Of a stretch of 64,000 bases of DNA, positions 50,349-60,610 are shown in pieces. Made by a program: the position numbers and the translations under genes. The DNA is taken from positions 1 to 64,000 of the forward strand of contig NZ_QJUI01000007.1 in NCBI RefSeq assembly GCF_004327285.1. Direction: 5' to 3'. The notes beneath the pieces were generated by a model. The model was not told the origin of the DNA. It did no database searches and saw nothing but the letters and a program-made list of their open reading frames with translations. The DNA comes from Phytopseudomonas daroniae (GTDB lineage: Bacteria; Pseudomonadota; Gammaproteobacteria; Pseudomonadales; Pseudomonadaceae). Position 1 is the stretch's first letter; every line of letters begins with the position of its first letter.

Positions 50349-50525
50349 TCAGAGCTCGTCTGCATCGCGCTGACTCTGTAGGATGAAAGTCACCACGATG
50401 AGGATCAGCCACAGCATATAAGGCCGGTACCAGGCGCCATTGGGGTCGATCCACCAGTCCATGATGGCGGGCGAGAACAGGTAGATGCCCACTACCAGGA
50501 TCAGAACCAATCGATAGATATACAT
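50349..50525 (-). CDS. cbrX: Small membrane protein upstream of cbrA (CbrX-like)
   Basis: A 58-codon frame starts at ATG 50525 and ends TGA at 50349. Its product MYIYRLVLILVVGIYLFSP, then AIMDWWIDPNGAWYRP, then YMLWLILIVVTFILQSQ has two membrane helices joined by a short Trp/Pro-rich loop and an acidic tail (RDADEL). A small gene of this size is described directly upstream of cbrA in other pseudomonads (cbrX), where it affects cbrA expression. Assignment rests on position, size and its coherent membrane-protein composition. Confidence 0.75.
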   Translation of the reverse strand: MYIYRLVLILVVGIYLFSPAIMDWWIDPNGAWYRPYMLWLILIVVTFILQSQRDADEL

Positions 50526-50736
50526 GCCGCGTCTCGCTACTGAATATGCCGATGGTAACGGAAGCGCACTGCGCTGGCTAAGGTGCTGTTATGGTGCGTA
50601 GTGTTCGTCATGGGGCGTGGTCTGCCCCATGTTGGGGCCAGGTCTTCGTCAAGGCGTTCACCCCGCCGCCGCAAGCTGGCGCTGGCACAAGTCTTGCGCC
50701 GTTATCGTTATCGCCCAGGCTTGCAGGAGGCCCGCC

Positions 50737-53700
50737 GTGTCCATTCATGTCGCGCTGCACCACATCACCCATTATCGCTATGACCGTGCCATCAACCTGG
50801 GGCCGCAGATCATTCGATTGCGCCCGGCACCTCATAGCCGCACGCGCATTCTCTCCTACTCCCTGAGCGTCGAGCCGGGCGATCACTTCATCAACTGGCA
50901 GCAGGATCCCCAGGGCAATTACCTGGCGCGCCTGGTGTTTCCGGAGAAGACCCGCGAACTGCGTGTCGAGGTGGATCTGGTCGCCGAAATGGCGGTGTTC
51001 AACCCCTTCGATTTCTTCCTCGAACCTTATGCCGAACAGATTCCCCTGACCTATACGGCAGGCGAGCAGCGCGAACTGGCGCCCTATCTGGTCAAGCTGC
51101 CGGGCGAAGCCCGCTTCGCCGAGTACCTGGCGAGCATCGACCGCACGCCAAGGCCCAGCGTGGATTTCCTGGTAGCCCTGAATCAGCGTCTGGCCGCCGA
51201 CATCGATTACCTGATCCGCATGGAGCCGGGCGTGCAAACGCCCGAACAGACCCTGCTCAATGCATCCGGTTCGTGCCGCGATTCATCCTGGCTACTGGTG
51301 CAATTGTTCCGTCACCTGGGCCTGGCTGCGCGTTTCGTCTCCGGTTATCTGATTCAGCTCAGCGCCGACGTCAAATCCCTGGATGGCCCGTCGGGCACCG
51401 AGGTGGATTTCACCGATCTGCACGCCTGGTGCGAGGTATACCTGCCGGGCGCAGGCTGGATCGGCCTCGATCCCACCAGCGGGTTGTTCGCCGGTGAGGG
51501 CCACATCCCGTTGGCGTGCAGCCCGGAGCCCTCATCGGCGGCACCGATCAGTGGGGCGGTGGACGAGTGCGAAAGCGAATTCAGCCATGAGATGCGCGTG
51601 GAGCGCATCTGGGAAGCGCCGCGGGTGACAAAACCCTATAGCGACAACCAGTGGCGTGACATCGTCGAGCTGGGCCGCCGTGTCGACGAAGACCTGCAGG
51701 CCGGCGACGTGCGCCTGACCATGGGCGGCGAGCCGACTTTCGTCGCCCTCGATTACCCGGATGACGCTGAATGGAATACCGCGGCCCTGGGGCCGAACAA
51801 GCGCCGTCTGGCTACGGATCTGTTCCTGCGCCTGCGTGAGCACTACGCGCCGGCCGCCCTGGTGCACTTCGGGCAGGGCAAGTGGTACCCGGGCGAGCAG
51901 TTGCCGCGCTGGTCGCTGAATGCCTTCTGGCGCCGTGACGGTCAGCCGGTCTGGCAGAACGCCGAGCTGCTGGCCGACGAAGGGCGCGACTATGGCGCCG
52001 ACGCAGAGCTGGCCGCGCGCTTTCTCGCCAACCTGGCCGAGCGCCTGGGTGTCGATGCCGCGCACAGCTTTCCGGCTTTTGAGGATGGCCTCTACTACCT
52101 GTGGCGCGAGGGGCGTTTGCCCGACAACGTCTCGCCCGAGGATTCCCGACTGAGCGACCCGCTTGAGCGTGAGCGCCTGCGTCAGGTGTTCGAACAGGGG
52201 CTGGATCGGGTGATCGGTCATGTCCTGCCGTTGGCGCGTGATACCCGCAGGGCCGGCTGGCGCAGCGGTTGCTGGTATCTGCGCGATGAATATTGCCGCC
52301 TGGTACCTGGCGATTCGGCCCTGGGCTACCGCCTGCCACTGGATTCGCTGCCCTGGGTCAAAGCCGAGGAATACCCCTACGTGACACCGGCCGACCCTTC
52401 CCAGGTGTTCGCGCCGCTGCCGGCCGCTGCCGAGCTGCAGTACCAGCAGCGCGGGGTCTGGAATGGCGGCCGAGGCAATGCGCCAGGCAAACCCAAGCGC
52501 GGTCAGTCGGCAGCGGATGTCGTGCGCACCGCACTGTGCGCCGAACCCCGCGATGGCCGCCTGTACCTGTTCATGCCACCGCTGAGCGATCTCGAAGACT
52601 ATCTGGAGCTGGCTGCCGCCATCGAGCAAACCGCTGCCGAACTGGATTGCCCGGTGCTGCTCGAAGGCTATGAGCCGCCGAACGATCCACGGCTGCAATT
52701 CTTCCGGGTTACGCCAGACCCTGGCGTGATCGAGGTGAACATCCATCCGGCGGCCAGCTGGGACGAACTGGTCGAGCGCACCGAGTTCCTTTACGAGCAG
52801 GCGCGTCAGTGTCGCCTGAGCAGCGAGAAATTCATGATCGACGGCCGCCACACCGGCACAGGAGGCGGTAACCACTTCGTCCTGGGTGGCGCCACGCCAG
52901 CGGATTCACCGTTCCTGCGCCGCCCCGATCTGCTGCGTAGCCTGATCAGCTATTGGCACAATCACCCGTCGCTGTCCTATCTGTTCTCCGGGCTGTTCAT
53001 CGGCCCGACATCCCAGGCTCCGCGGGTCGACGAGGCGCGTAACGACGCCCTCTACGAGCTGGAGATCGCCTTTGCACAAATGCCCGAAGCGGGCCGCGAG
53101 TGTCCGCCCTGGCTGGTCGACCGCCTGCTGCGCAACCTGCTGGTAGATGTCACCGGCAACACCCACCGTGCCGAGTTCTGCATCGACAAGCTGTATTCGC
53201 CGGACTCGGCCTCCGGTCGCCTCGGCCTGCTCGAACTGCGTGCTTTCGAAATGCCGCCCCACGCGCAGATGAGCCTGGCGCAGCAACTGCTGCTGCGGGC
53301 GCTGATCGCGCGGTTCTGGAAGGAGCCCTACCGGCCCGCGCGCCTGGTGCGTTGGGGAACCGAGCTGCATGACCGCTTCTTGCTGGCGCACTTCGTCGAG
53401 CAGGATTTCGCCGATGTGCTGCAGGAGTTGACCACCTTCGGTTATCGCCTGCGCGCCGACTGGTTCGCCGCGCATTTCGAGTTCCGTTTCCCCAAGGCTG
53501 GCGACTTCAACGTCAAGGGCATCGACCTGGAACTGCGCCAGGCGCTGGAGCCCTGGCATGTGCTGGGCGAGGAGGGTGCAGTGGGCGGCACGGTGCGCTA
53601 TGTCGACTCGTCCCTCGAACGGCTGCAGGTCAAGGTCAATGGCCTGACCCCGGATCGCTACGTGCTCACCTGCAATGGCGTGCCGGTGCCGTTGCACGCG

Positions 53701-54027
53701 ACGGGCAAGGTCGGCGAATTCGTCGCCGGAGTGCGCTTCCGCGCCTGGCAGCCAGCGGCCTGCCTGCAGCCGACCATCGGTGTGCATGCGCCTTTGATTT
53801 TCGACCTGGTGGACACCTGGATGAACCGCTCCATCGGTGGATGCCAGTATCATGTCGCCCATCCGGGCGGGCGCACCTATGAAAGCCTGCCAGTGAATGC
53901 CTATGAAGCCGAAAGCCGGCGCCTGGCGCGCTTCTTCCGCCTGGGGCACAGCCCCGGCAAACGCGCGCCGCTGACGCCAATCAGTAACCAGGAACTGCCG
54001 ATGACCCTGGATCTGCGCCGTATCTAA
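50737..54027 (+). CDS. Transglutaminase-like domain fused to DUF2126
   Basis: A 1096-residue, apparently cytosolic protein. The GTG start is fixed by a strong CAGGAGG site 7 bases upstream. Residues 1-90 are a transglutaminase N-terminal domain (HITHYRYDRAINLGPQIIRL). Residues 150-260 are the papain-like core with Cys180 (SGSCRDSSWLL), His229 (DLHAWCEVYLPG) and Asp in GLDPTSG. From about 350 to the end is DUF2126 (TMGGEPTFVALDYPDDAEW; HTGTGGGNHFVLGGATPADS; RLGLLELRAFEMPPHAQMS), proposed in comparative genomics to be an amide-bond ligase of the glutamine-synthetase-like superfamily. It heads a three-gene operon; substrate and product are unknown. Confidence 0.9.
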   Translation: MSIHVALHHITHYRYDRAINLGPQIIRLRPAPHSRTRILSYSLSVEPGDHFINWQQDPQGNYLARLVFPEKTRELRVEVDLVAEMAVFNPFDFFLEPYAEQIPLTYTAGEQRELAPYLVKLPGEARFAEYLASIDRTPRPSVDFLVALNQRLAADIDYLIRMEPGVQTPEQTLLNASGSCRDSSWLLVQLFRHLGLAARFVSGYLIQLSADVKSLDGPSGTEVDFTDLHAWCEVYLPGAGWIGLDPTSGLFAGEGHIPLACSPEPSSAAPISGAVDECESEFSHEMRVERIWEAPRVTKPYSDNQWRDIVELGRRVDEDLQAGDVRLTMGGEPTFVALDYPDDAEWNTAALGPNKRRLATDLFLRLREHYAPAALVHFGQGKWYPGEQLPRWSLNAFWRRDGQPVWQNAELLADEGRDYGADAELAARFLANLAERLGVDAAHSFPAFEDGLYYLWREGRLPDNVSPEDSRLSDPLERERLRQVFEQGLDRVIGHVLPLARDTRRAGWRSGCWYLRDEYCRLVPGDSALGYRLPLDSLPWVKAEEYPYVTPADPSQVFAPLPAAAELQYQQRGVWNGGRGNAPGKPKRGQSAADVVRTALCAEPRDGRLYLFMPPLSDLEDYLELAAAIEQTAAELDCPVLLEGYEPPNDPRLQFFRVTPDPGVIEVNIHPAASWDELVERTEFLYEQARQCRLSSEKFMIDGRHTGTGGGNHFVLGGATPADSPFLRRPDLLRSLISYWHNHPSLSYLFSGLFIGPTSQAPRVDEARNDALYELEIAFAQMPEAGRECPPWLVDRLLRNLLVDVTGNTHRAEFCIDKLYSPDSASGRLGLLELRAFEMPPHAQMSLAQQLLLRALIARFWKEPYRPARLVRWGTELHDRFLLAHFVEQDFADVLQELTTFGYRLRADWFAAHFEFRFPKAGDFNVKGIDLELRQALEPWHVLGEEGAVGGTVRYVDSSLERLQVKVNGLTPDRYVLTCNGVPVPLHATGKVGEFVAGVRFRAWQPAACLQPTIGVHAPLIFDLVDTWMNRSIGGCQYHVAHPGGRTYESLPVNAYEAESRRLARFFRLGHSPGKRAPLTPISNQELPMTLDLRRI

Positions 54028-54257
54028 GAACCTGTTTAAAGTCTGCTGCGCGTCGGCACTGCCGCGCGCTCGGCAAGCCGCTTGCGGCTAACGTACGTTT
54101 AGTGGGCCCCGAAGGGGCGAGCGAAGCGAGTCATGCTCATTTACACGTAAACTCGAATGCGAGCCCAGTCCGCTTCCTCGCCTGTTTTGACCAGCCGGAG
54201 GCTGTTACTACGTAGCGCCTTGCATTGCTCTAGCTCGCGAGACTTTAAACGGGTTCT
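54027..54257. repeat. MITE-like repeat inside the transglutaminase/ATP-grasp operon
   Basis: AGAACCTGTTTAAAGTCT (54027-54044) and the complement of 54240-54257 (AGAACCCGTTTAAAGTCT) are 18-bp terminal inverted repeats with one mismatch, bounding a 231-bp segment. The left end shares its first A with the TAA stop of the upstream gene. Inside is a GGGCCCCGAAGGGGC hairpin and no credible gene. No target duplication is clear. The family differs from the elements at 30911 and 39244. With the 70 bp that follow, it fills the 300-bp gap before the ATP-grasp gene. Confidence 0.82.
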
Positions 54258-54327
54258 GATGGCGCAGGTTCCGCTTTTATCTCGCAACGCCTACGCTAAG
54301 CCCACGAAAGACAGCACCGAGATCTTG

Positions 54328-56820
54328 ATGCCTGACCTGCTCGCCGATTACCCACCCAACGATGCGGCTTATGATGAACTGCTCGACGCCAGCGGGCAGG
54401 TACGCCCGCACTGGCGCAGGCTGCTGAGCCAGCTACAGCGCAGCCGCCCGGCGCAGTTGCAGCAGCGTCAGGCCATGCTGAGCCGGCAGATCCAGGAGAA
54501 CGGCGTTACCTATAACGTCTACGCCGATCCTGATGGTGCGGATCGCCCCTGGGAGCTGGATCTGCTGCCCAACCTGATTCCTGCAGCCGAGTGGCAGACC
54601 ATCGCCGCTGGCGTGGCGCAACGTGCGGCGCTGCTCGACAAGGTACTGGCCGACCTCTACGGCCCGCAGCAGTTACTGGCCGACGGCCTGCTGCCGCCGG
54701 AGCTGGTCTTCGGTCACGAGAATTTCCTCTGGCCATGCCAGGGGCTGCAGCCACCGGGCGGCACCTTTCTGCATGTATATGCCGTGGATCTGGCGCGGGC
54801 GCCCGATGGCCGCTGGTGGGTAACGGCGGATCGTACCCAGGCGCCTTCCGGTGCGGGTTACGCCCTGGAAAACCGGCAGATCGTTTCCCGCGCCTTTCCC
54901 GAGCTGTACCGGGATCTCGGTGTGCAGTACCTGGCCGGGTTCTTCCGTACCCTGCAGGACACCCTGGCACGCCAGGCACCGGCCGATGGCGAGACGCCGC
55001 TGGTGGTGGTGCTGACGCCTGGGCGTTTCAACGAGAGCTATTTCGAGCACCTGTACCTGGCTCGTCAGCTCGGCTATCCGCTGGTCGAGGGCAGTGACCT
55101 GACCGTGCGTGACGCCACCCTCTATCTCAAGACCCTCGCCGGGTTACGCCGCGTGCATGCGGTTCTGCGTCGGCTCGATGACGACTTCTGTGATCCCCTG
55201 GAGCTGCGCACCGATTCCGCACTGGGCGTACCCGGCCTGCTGGAGGCGGTTCGTCAGGGCCGGGTGCTGGTGGCCAATGCCCTGGGCAGTGGCGTGCTGG
55301 AAGCGCCTGGGCTGCCGGGCTTCCTGCCGGCGATCAGCGAGAAACTACTGGGTGAGCCGCTGTTGCTGCCCAGCATCGCCAGTTGGTGGTGCGGCGAACC
55401 ACCGGTACTGGAGGAAGCGCTGGAGAAACTGCCAGAGCTGCTGATCCGGCCGAGTTTCCCGTCGCAGAGTTTCACCCCGGTGTTTGGCCGTGATCTGGAT
55501 GCCGCGCAGCGTACCGAACTGGCCGCGCGTTTGCGTTTGCGCCCCTACGCCTATGTCGCTCAGGCGCTGGCGCAACTGTCCCAGGCGCCGGTCTGGCAGG
55601 CCGAAGAGGGCAAGCTGCAAGCACGGGCCATCGGCATGCGCGTGTTCGCCGTGGCCAGTGCCGACGGTTACCGGGTGATGGCGGGCGGCCTGACCCGAGT
55701 GGCCGCGGAAGCCGATGCCGAGGTGGTGTCGATGCAGCGTGGCGGTGCCAGCAAGGACACCTGGGTGCTCGGCGAGCGCCACGGCCCTGGTGAGCCGTGG
55801 CATGGTATGCGCCCGTTGGGCGCCGCCGACCTGGTGCGCAGCGACCCCTATCTGCCGTCGCGGGTGGTGGAAAACCTGTTCTGGTTCGGTCGCTACAGCG
55901 AGCGCTGCGAGGACAACGCGCGACTGCTGCGCATCATGCTTGGCCGCTACGTCGACGACGATGACGACCCGCAGGCTCTGGAGGCTGCGCTGGATCTGGG
56001 CGAAAGTCTTGGCCTGCTACCGGACGAAGAGCACGGCGCGCTGGATGCACGGCTGCTGGAAGCGGTGCTCGGCGCCGAATGGCCAGCCAGCCTGCGTACC
56101 AACTTGCAGCGCCTGCAATGGACCGCCGGCAGCGTGCGCGGCAAGCTGTCCCAGGCCAACTGGCAGGCGCTGGTGGAGCTGCAGCGCGACGCGCAGAACC
56201 TGGAGGTTCGTGGCGGCGATTTCGGTCAGTTGCTGGATTTCCTCAACCGTCTGCTGATGTCCCTGGCGGCGCTCTCCGGCTTTGCGCTGGACGACATGAC
56301 GCGCGACGACGGCTGGCGCTTTCTGATGATCGGTCGCTGCATCGAACGCCTGCAGTTTCTCTGCGACAGCGTCGGTGGCTTCCTGCGTGGCAGCACGCCC
56401 GATGATCAATCGGCTCTGGAGTGGTTGCTGGAACTGGGTAACAGCAGCATCACCTATCGCACCCGCTACATGGCTTCGGCACAACTCATTCCGGTACTCG
56501 ATCTGTTGCTGCTCGACGAGCAGAATCCCCACGCGGTGCTGTTCCAGGTACGCATGCTGTTGCGCTCCCTGGAACGCCTGGCCGAGCGCTTTCACTTGCC
56601 CGAGGCACCGGCGCTGGCGCAGCTCGAACGGCAGTTGAGCGCTGTCGATCTGCGCAGTCTGGAAAACCCGCTGTTCGGCGCGCGAGGGATTCGCGCGGTG
56701 CTCGATGGCCTGGCCGATCTGCTCGAAGCCGTTGCTCAGGCGTCCAGCAAGGTGTCGGATGAACTGGGCCTGCGCTTTTTCGTGCATGTCGCCGCCAGCC
56801 AGGGAACCCGGTCGTCATGA
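54328..56820 (+). CDS. Circularly permuted ATP-grasp / alpha-E fusion protein
   Basis: An 830-residue protein. Residues 1-480 are a circularly permuted ATP-grasp ligase domain (YNVYADPDGADRPWELDLLP; FGHENFLWPCQGLQPPGGTF; TADRTQAPSGAGYALENRQI; DSALGVPGLLEAVRQGRVLV). Residues 505-815 are an alpha-E helical domain (SRVVENLFWFGRYSERCEDN; LGNSSITYRTRYMASAQLIP). In many genomes these are two adjacent proteins; here they are fused. The ATP-grasp domain should make an amide or peptide bond through an acyl-phosphate. The start is the ATG of MPDLLADYPPND, because the 57-codon extension reads into the MITE-like repeat. Its stop overlaps the next start by ATGA. Confidence 0.9.
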   Translation: MPDLLADYPPNDAAYDELLDASGQVRPHWRRLLSQLQRSRPAQLQQRQAMLSRQIQENGVTYNVYADPDGADRPWELDLLPNLIPAAEWQTIAAGVAQRAALLDKVLADLYGPQQLLADGLLPPELVFGHENFLWPCQGLQPPGGTFLHVYAVDLARAPDGRWWVTADRTQAPSGAGYALENRQIVSRAFPELYRDLGVQYLAGFFRTLQDTLARQAPADGETPLVVVLTPGRFNESYFEHLYLARQLGYPLVEGSDLTVRDATLYLKTLAGLRRVHAVLRRLDDDFCDPLELRTDSALGVPGLLEAVRQGRVLVANALGSGVLEAPGLPGFLPAISEKLLGEPLLLPSIASWWCGEPPVLEEALEKLPELLIRPSFPSQSFTPVFGRDLDAAQRTELAARLRLRPYAYVAQALAQLSQAPVWQAEEGKLQARAIGMRVFAVASADGYRVMAGGLTRVAAEADAEVVSMQRGGASKDTWVLGERHGPGEPWHGMRPLGAADLVRSDPYLPSRVVENLFWFGRYSERCEDNARLLRIMLGRYVDDDDDPQALEAALDLGESLGLLPDEEHGALDARLLEAVLGAEWPASLRTNLQRLQWTAGSVRGKLSQANWQALVELQRDAQNLEVRGGDFGQLLDFLNRLLMSLAALSGFALDDMTRDDGWRFLMIGRCIERLQFLCDSVGGFLRGSTPDDQSALEWLLELGNSSITYRTRYMASAQLIPVLDLLLLDEQNPHAVLFQVRMLLRSLERLAERFHLPEAPALAQLERQLSAVDLRSLENPLFGARGIRAVLDGLADLLEAVAQASSKVSDELGLRFFVHVAASQGTRSS

Positions 56821-57713
56821 GTGCTCGTTATCAGGTGTTGCACGACACCCATTATCGCTATGCCTCGCCGGTATCCCTGGCTCAGCAACTGGTGCACCTG
56901 TGGCCGCGTGACTGCGCCTGGCAACGCTGCGAGGAGCGCCACCTGCAGATCACCCCGCAGCCCTGCCAGCGTCACGATAGCGTCGATGTATTCGGCAATC
57001 CGCTGACCCGCCTGGCCTTCGAACGCCCCCATGACGCCTTGAAGGTCTGCGCAAAGCTGAACGTCGAAGTGCTGCCGCGGGCCTATCTCGATCTGCAGGA
57101 TTCGCCGTCCTGGGAGTCCACCTGTGACGCCCTGGGGTATCAGGGCCGGCCCTGGGAGCCGGAGCTGCTGGATGCCACGCGCTATCGCTTCCAGTCACCT
57201 TACGTGCGTTTGAAGCGCGCCTTCAGCCTGTTCGCCGACGACTGTTTTCTGCCCGAACAGCCGCTACTGTTATCGGCGCGCGCGCTGATGCAGAAAATAT
57301 TCGACGAGTTCACCTTCGACGCCGAAGCCACCCAGGTGGCGACGCCCTTGCTCAAGGTGCTCGAGGAGCGCCGCGGGGTCTGTCAGGACTTCGCCCACCT
57401 GATGCTCGCCTGTCTGCGTTCCCGTGGTCTGGCGGCGCGTTATGTCAGCGGCTATCTGCTCACCCAGCCGCCCCCCGGGCAGCCGCGGTTGATTGGCGCC
57501 GATGCGTCCCACGCCTGGGTGTCGGTGTATTGCCCGCGCAATGGCTGGGTGGACTTCGATCCGACCAACAATATCCTGCCGGCGCTGGAGCACATCACCC
57601 TGGCCTGGGGCCGCGACTTTTCCGATGTTTCACCCTTGCGTGGGGTGATCCTCGGCGGCGGCGATCACGATCCTGAAGTACAGGTGACGGTGCTGCCTTT
57701 GCCGGCGAACTGA
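56817..57713 (+). CDS. Stand-alone transglutaminase-like protein
   Basis: A 298-residue protein with a transglutaminase N-terminal domain (VLHDTHYRYASPVSLAQQLV) and papain-like core: Cys189 in RRGVCQDFAHLML, His232 in GADASHAWVSVYCP and Asp in WVDFDPTNN. The complete triad suggests an active amidase or transamidase. It overlaps the ATP-grasp/alpha-E stop, so the ligase and this hydrolase-fold enzyme are made in step. No signal peptide. It is the last gene of the operon and ends before a hairpin facing the convergent cluster. Confidence 0.9.
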   Translation: MSARYQVLHDTHYRYASPVSLAQQLVHLWPRDCAWQRCEERHLQITPQPCQRHDSVDVFGNPLTRLAFERPHDALKVCAKLNVEVLPRAYLDLQDSPSWESTCDALGYQGRPWEPELLDATRYRFQSPYVRLKRAFSLFADDCFLPEQPLLLSARALMQKIFDEFTFDAEATQVATPLLKVLEERRGVCQDFAHLMLACLRSRGLAARYVSGYLLTQPPPGQPRLIGADASHAWVSVYCPRNGWVDFDPTNNILPALEHITLAWGRDFSDVSPLRGVILGGGDHDPEVQVTVLPLPAN

Positions 57714-57716
57714 GCA

Positions 57717-57744
57717 CCGCAGCCCGTCGAATGGCGGGCTGCGG
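57717..57744. terminator. Stem-loop between convergent genes
   Basis: CCGCAGCCCG (57717-57726) pairs perfectly with CGGGCTGCGG (57735-57744) across an 8-base loop. It lies between the transglutaminase stop and the stop of the small membrane gene, so it may serve both directions. It has no T-run, so its strength is uncertain. Confidence 0.65.
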
Positions 57745-57747
57745 GTG

Positions 57748-58056
57748 TCAGCCGAGTATCACGCGAATGACCGCGATCAGCTGGAAGGCACAGAAGAAGC
57801 CCAGGGCGATGCGCATGGGTTTCGACAGATTGCTGCCCAGGCTTTCCCGCAGCGGCTGGAGCATGAACCGGGGCGTCAGCGCCAGGCCGATCACCAGCGA
57901 CACCACGGCGAACATCGAAAAGAACTCGCTGCTCATCGGCGGTACGCCCGATGTGAAGCCGTACAGCAGGCAACCGATGGCGACGGCGAAGAAAGCCCCG
58001 GAAATCAGGCGCTCCTTGGGTGTCCAGGAGGAAAAGTTCACAGGCGTATGCTCCAC
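57748..58056 (-). CDS. Small hypothetical membrane protein
   Basis: A frame of about 102 codons from GTG 58056. After a polar N-terminus (VEHTPVNFSSWTPKERL) there are three hydrophobic segments: SGAFFAVAIGCLLYGFTS, FFSMFAVVSLVIGLALT and IALGFFCAFQLIAVIRVIL. No family is recognised and the start is uncertain, since no clear Shine-Dalgarno precedes the GTG; the frame itself is open to 58122. The 147-bp gap to the DUF58 gene holds no other gene. Confidence 0.6.
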   Translation of the reverse strand: MEHTPVNFSSWTPKERLISGAFFAVAIGCLLYGFTSGVPPMSSEFFSMFAVVSLVIGLALTPRFMLQPLRESLGSNLSKPMRIALGFFCAFQLIAVIRVILG

Positions 58057-58203
58057 AGGCGAAATCGATGGGGCGCAGTATAAGGAATGGCGCGTTTCAG
58101 GGCAGTAGCCAGAAACAAACAACCCCCTGTGGTTGACGCAGCGAAACCCAGGGAACGATCTTCCGGGTATCGCTGCGCTCCATCCGGGCTACCAGGAGTG
58201 GCT

Positions 58204-59535
58204 CTACAGCACTCCGGCCTTTTTCCACGCCAGATAACGGTTGACCAGCTCCGGGCCGAGTTCGCCCGGGCGGGCATCGAGTACCGGGACGTTGTGAGCG
58301 GCCAGACGCTCGTGCAGAGTGTTGCGTGCGTTGAGGTAGTCCACGGCGCCGCAGTAGTTCAGCGCCGACTCGTAGTCGTGCACCTGAGTGTGGCGCAGGC
58401 TGTCGAGCACTTCTTCGCGCAGGCTGGCGATCAGTACCCGGTGCCTGCGCTCGAGGCGTTTCACGGCGCCCAGCAATTGCTCGTCGTCTTCATCACGCAG
58501 GTTGGTGATCAGCACCACCAGGGCGCGGCGACTCTGGCGGCTGAGCAGGGTATCCACCGCGACGGCGTAGTCGGCAGGGCGCTGGGTACTCTGCAGGTCG
58601 TAAACCGCGTTGAGCAGTACATTGACCTGGGCCTGGCCCTTGACCGGCGCCAGGTAGCGGCTTTGCTCGCCGGCGAAGGTCATCAGTCCCACGGCATCGC
58701 CCTGACGCAGAGCCACGTAGCTCAGCAGCAGGCTGGCGTTGAGGGCGTGATCGAAATGCGCCAGCTCGCCGTCCTGGCTGCGCATGCGTCGGCCGCAGTC
58801 GATCAGGAACAGGATCTGCTGGTCACGTTCGTCCTGATACTCACGGGCGATGGGCGTGCGCTTGCGCGCGGTGGCTTTCCAGTCGATCTGGCGCAGCGTG
58901 TCGCCATCGCGGAACTCGCGCAGTTGATGGAATTCCTGACCCAGACCGCGGCGCTGCTGCTGGCGCACACCCAACTGGCTGACCCAGTCGTCCACGGCCA
59001 TCAACTGCGCGCCGTACAGGCGGGCGAAATCCGGGTAGACGCGTGCTTCGTCGCGCACGTCCAGGTAGCGTCGCGACTGCCACAGACGCAGTGGACTGGG
59101 CAGGCTGATCTCGCAGCGTGGAAAGACGAAATGGCCACGTACCAGCGGGCGAACCCGGTAGCTGAAGGTGGTCTGTTCGCCCGGTCGCAGTTCGACCTGC
59201 TGTGGTAGATGCTCGACGGCCATGTCCTGCGGGACATGATCGAATACCTGGAGGTGCAGCGCACGCGAGTAGGCATGATGGGCCGTCAGTTGCACATCGC
59301 TCCAGCGACCCAGCGGCAGGTTGCCCGGCAGGTGCCTCTGCAGGCGTGGCGATGGTTGGCGGTACAGGCGCAGGGCGTCGACCAGCGCGGTGCCTGCGAG
59401 CACCAGCAACGCGCCCCACCACAGGGCAACGAGGCGCTCCGGGACGGCAACGGAGAGGGCATCCAGCGCGCCGAGGACGATGGCGACCACCAGCAGCCCG
59501 CCCAGCAGGCGGAGCAGAACGGAGGAGGGCTTCAT
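58204..59535 (-). CDS. DUF58 protein with degenerate von Willebrand A-like fold
   Basis: A 443-residue protein with two N-terminal membrane helices (LLRLLGGLLVVAIVLGALDA; LVALWWGALLVLAGTALVDA), a beta-rich segment, the DUF58 signature (GQEFHQLREFRDGDTLRQID, then WKATARKRTPIAREYQDERD) and a von Willebrand A-like domain whose metal site reads DCGRR instead of DxSxS. DUF58 proteins accompany MoxR ATPases and are thought to act as adaptors or scaffolds in envelope assembly. It is 25 bp downstream of moxR in the same operon. Confidence 0.88.
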   Translation of the reverse strand: MKPSSVLLRLLGGLLVVAIVLGALDALSVAVPERLVALWWGALLVLAGTALVDALRLYRQPSPRLQRHLPGNLPLGRWSDVQLTAHHAYSRALHLQVFDHVPQDMAVEHLPQQVELRPGEQTTFSYRVRPLVRGHFVFPRCEISLPSPLRLWQSRRYLDVRDEARVYPDFARLYGAQLMAVDDWVSQLGVRQQQRRGLGQEFHQLREFRDGDTLRQIDWKATARKRTPIAREYQDERDQQILFLIDCGRRMRSQDGELAHFDHALNASLLLSYVALRQGDAVGLMTFAGEQSRYLAPVKGQAQVNVLLNAVYDLQSTQRPADYAVAVDTLLSRQSRRALVVLITNLRDEDDEQLLGAVKRLERRHRVLIASLREEVLDSLRHTQVHDYESALNYCGAVDYLNARNTLHERLAAHNVPVLDARPGELGPELVNRYLAWKKAGVL

Positions 59536-59560
59536 GCCGCGTTATCCCGGATCGAGGTGT

Positions 59561-60606
<1,046 letters not shown>

Positions 60607-60610
<4 letters not shown>

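Noticed and set aside
47859..50381. 840-codon plus-strand frame opposite cbrA
   Set aside because: Rich in Gln, Gly, His and Arg as expected from the complement of GC-rich membrane-protein codons; cbrA is unmistakable on the other strand.
54157..54327. 57-residue N-terminal extension of the ATP-grasp/alpha-E protein
   Set aside because: Begins inside the MITE-like repeat and is not like the family N-terminus.
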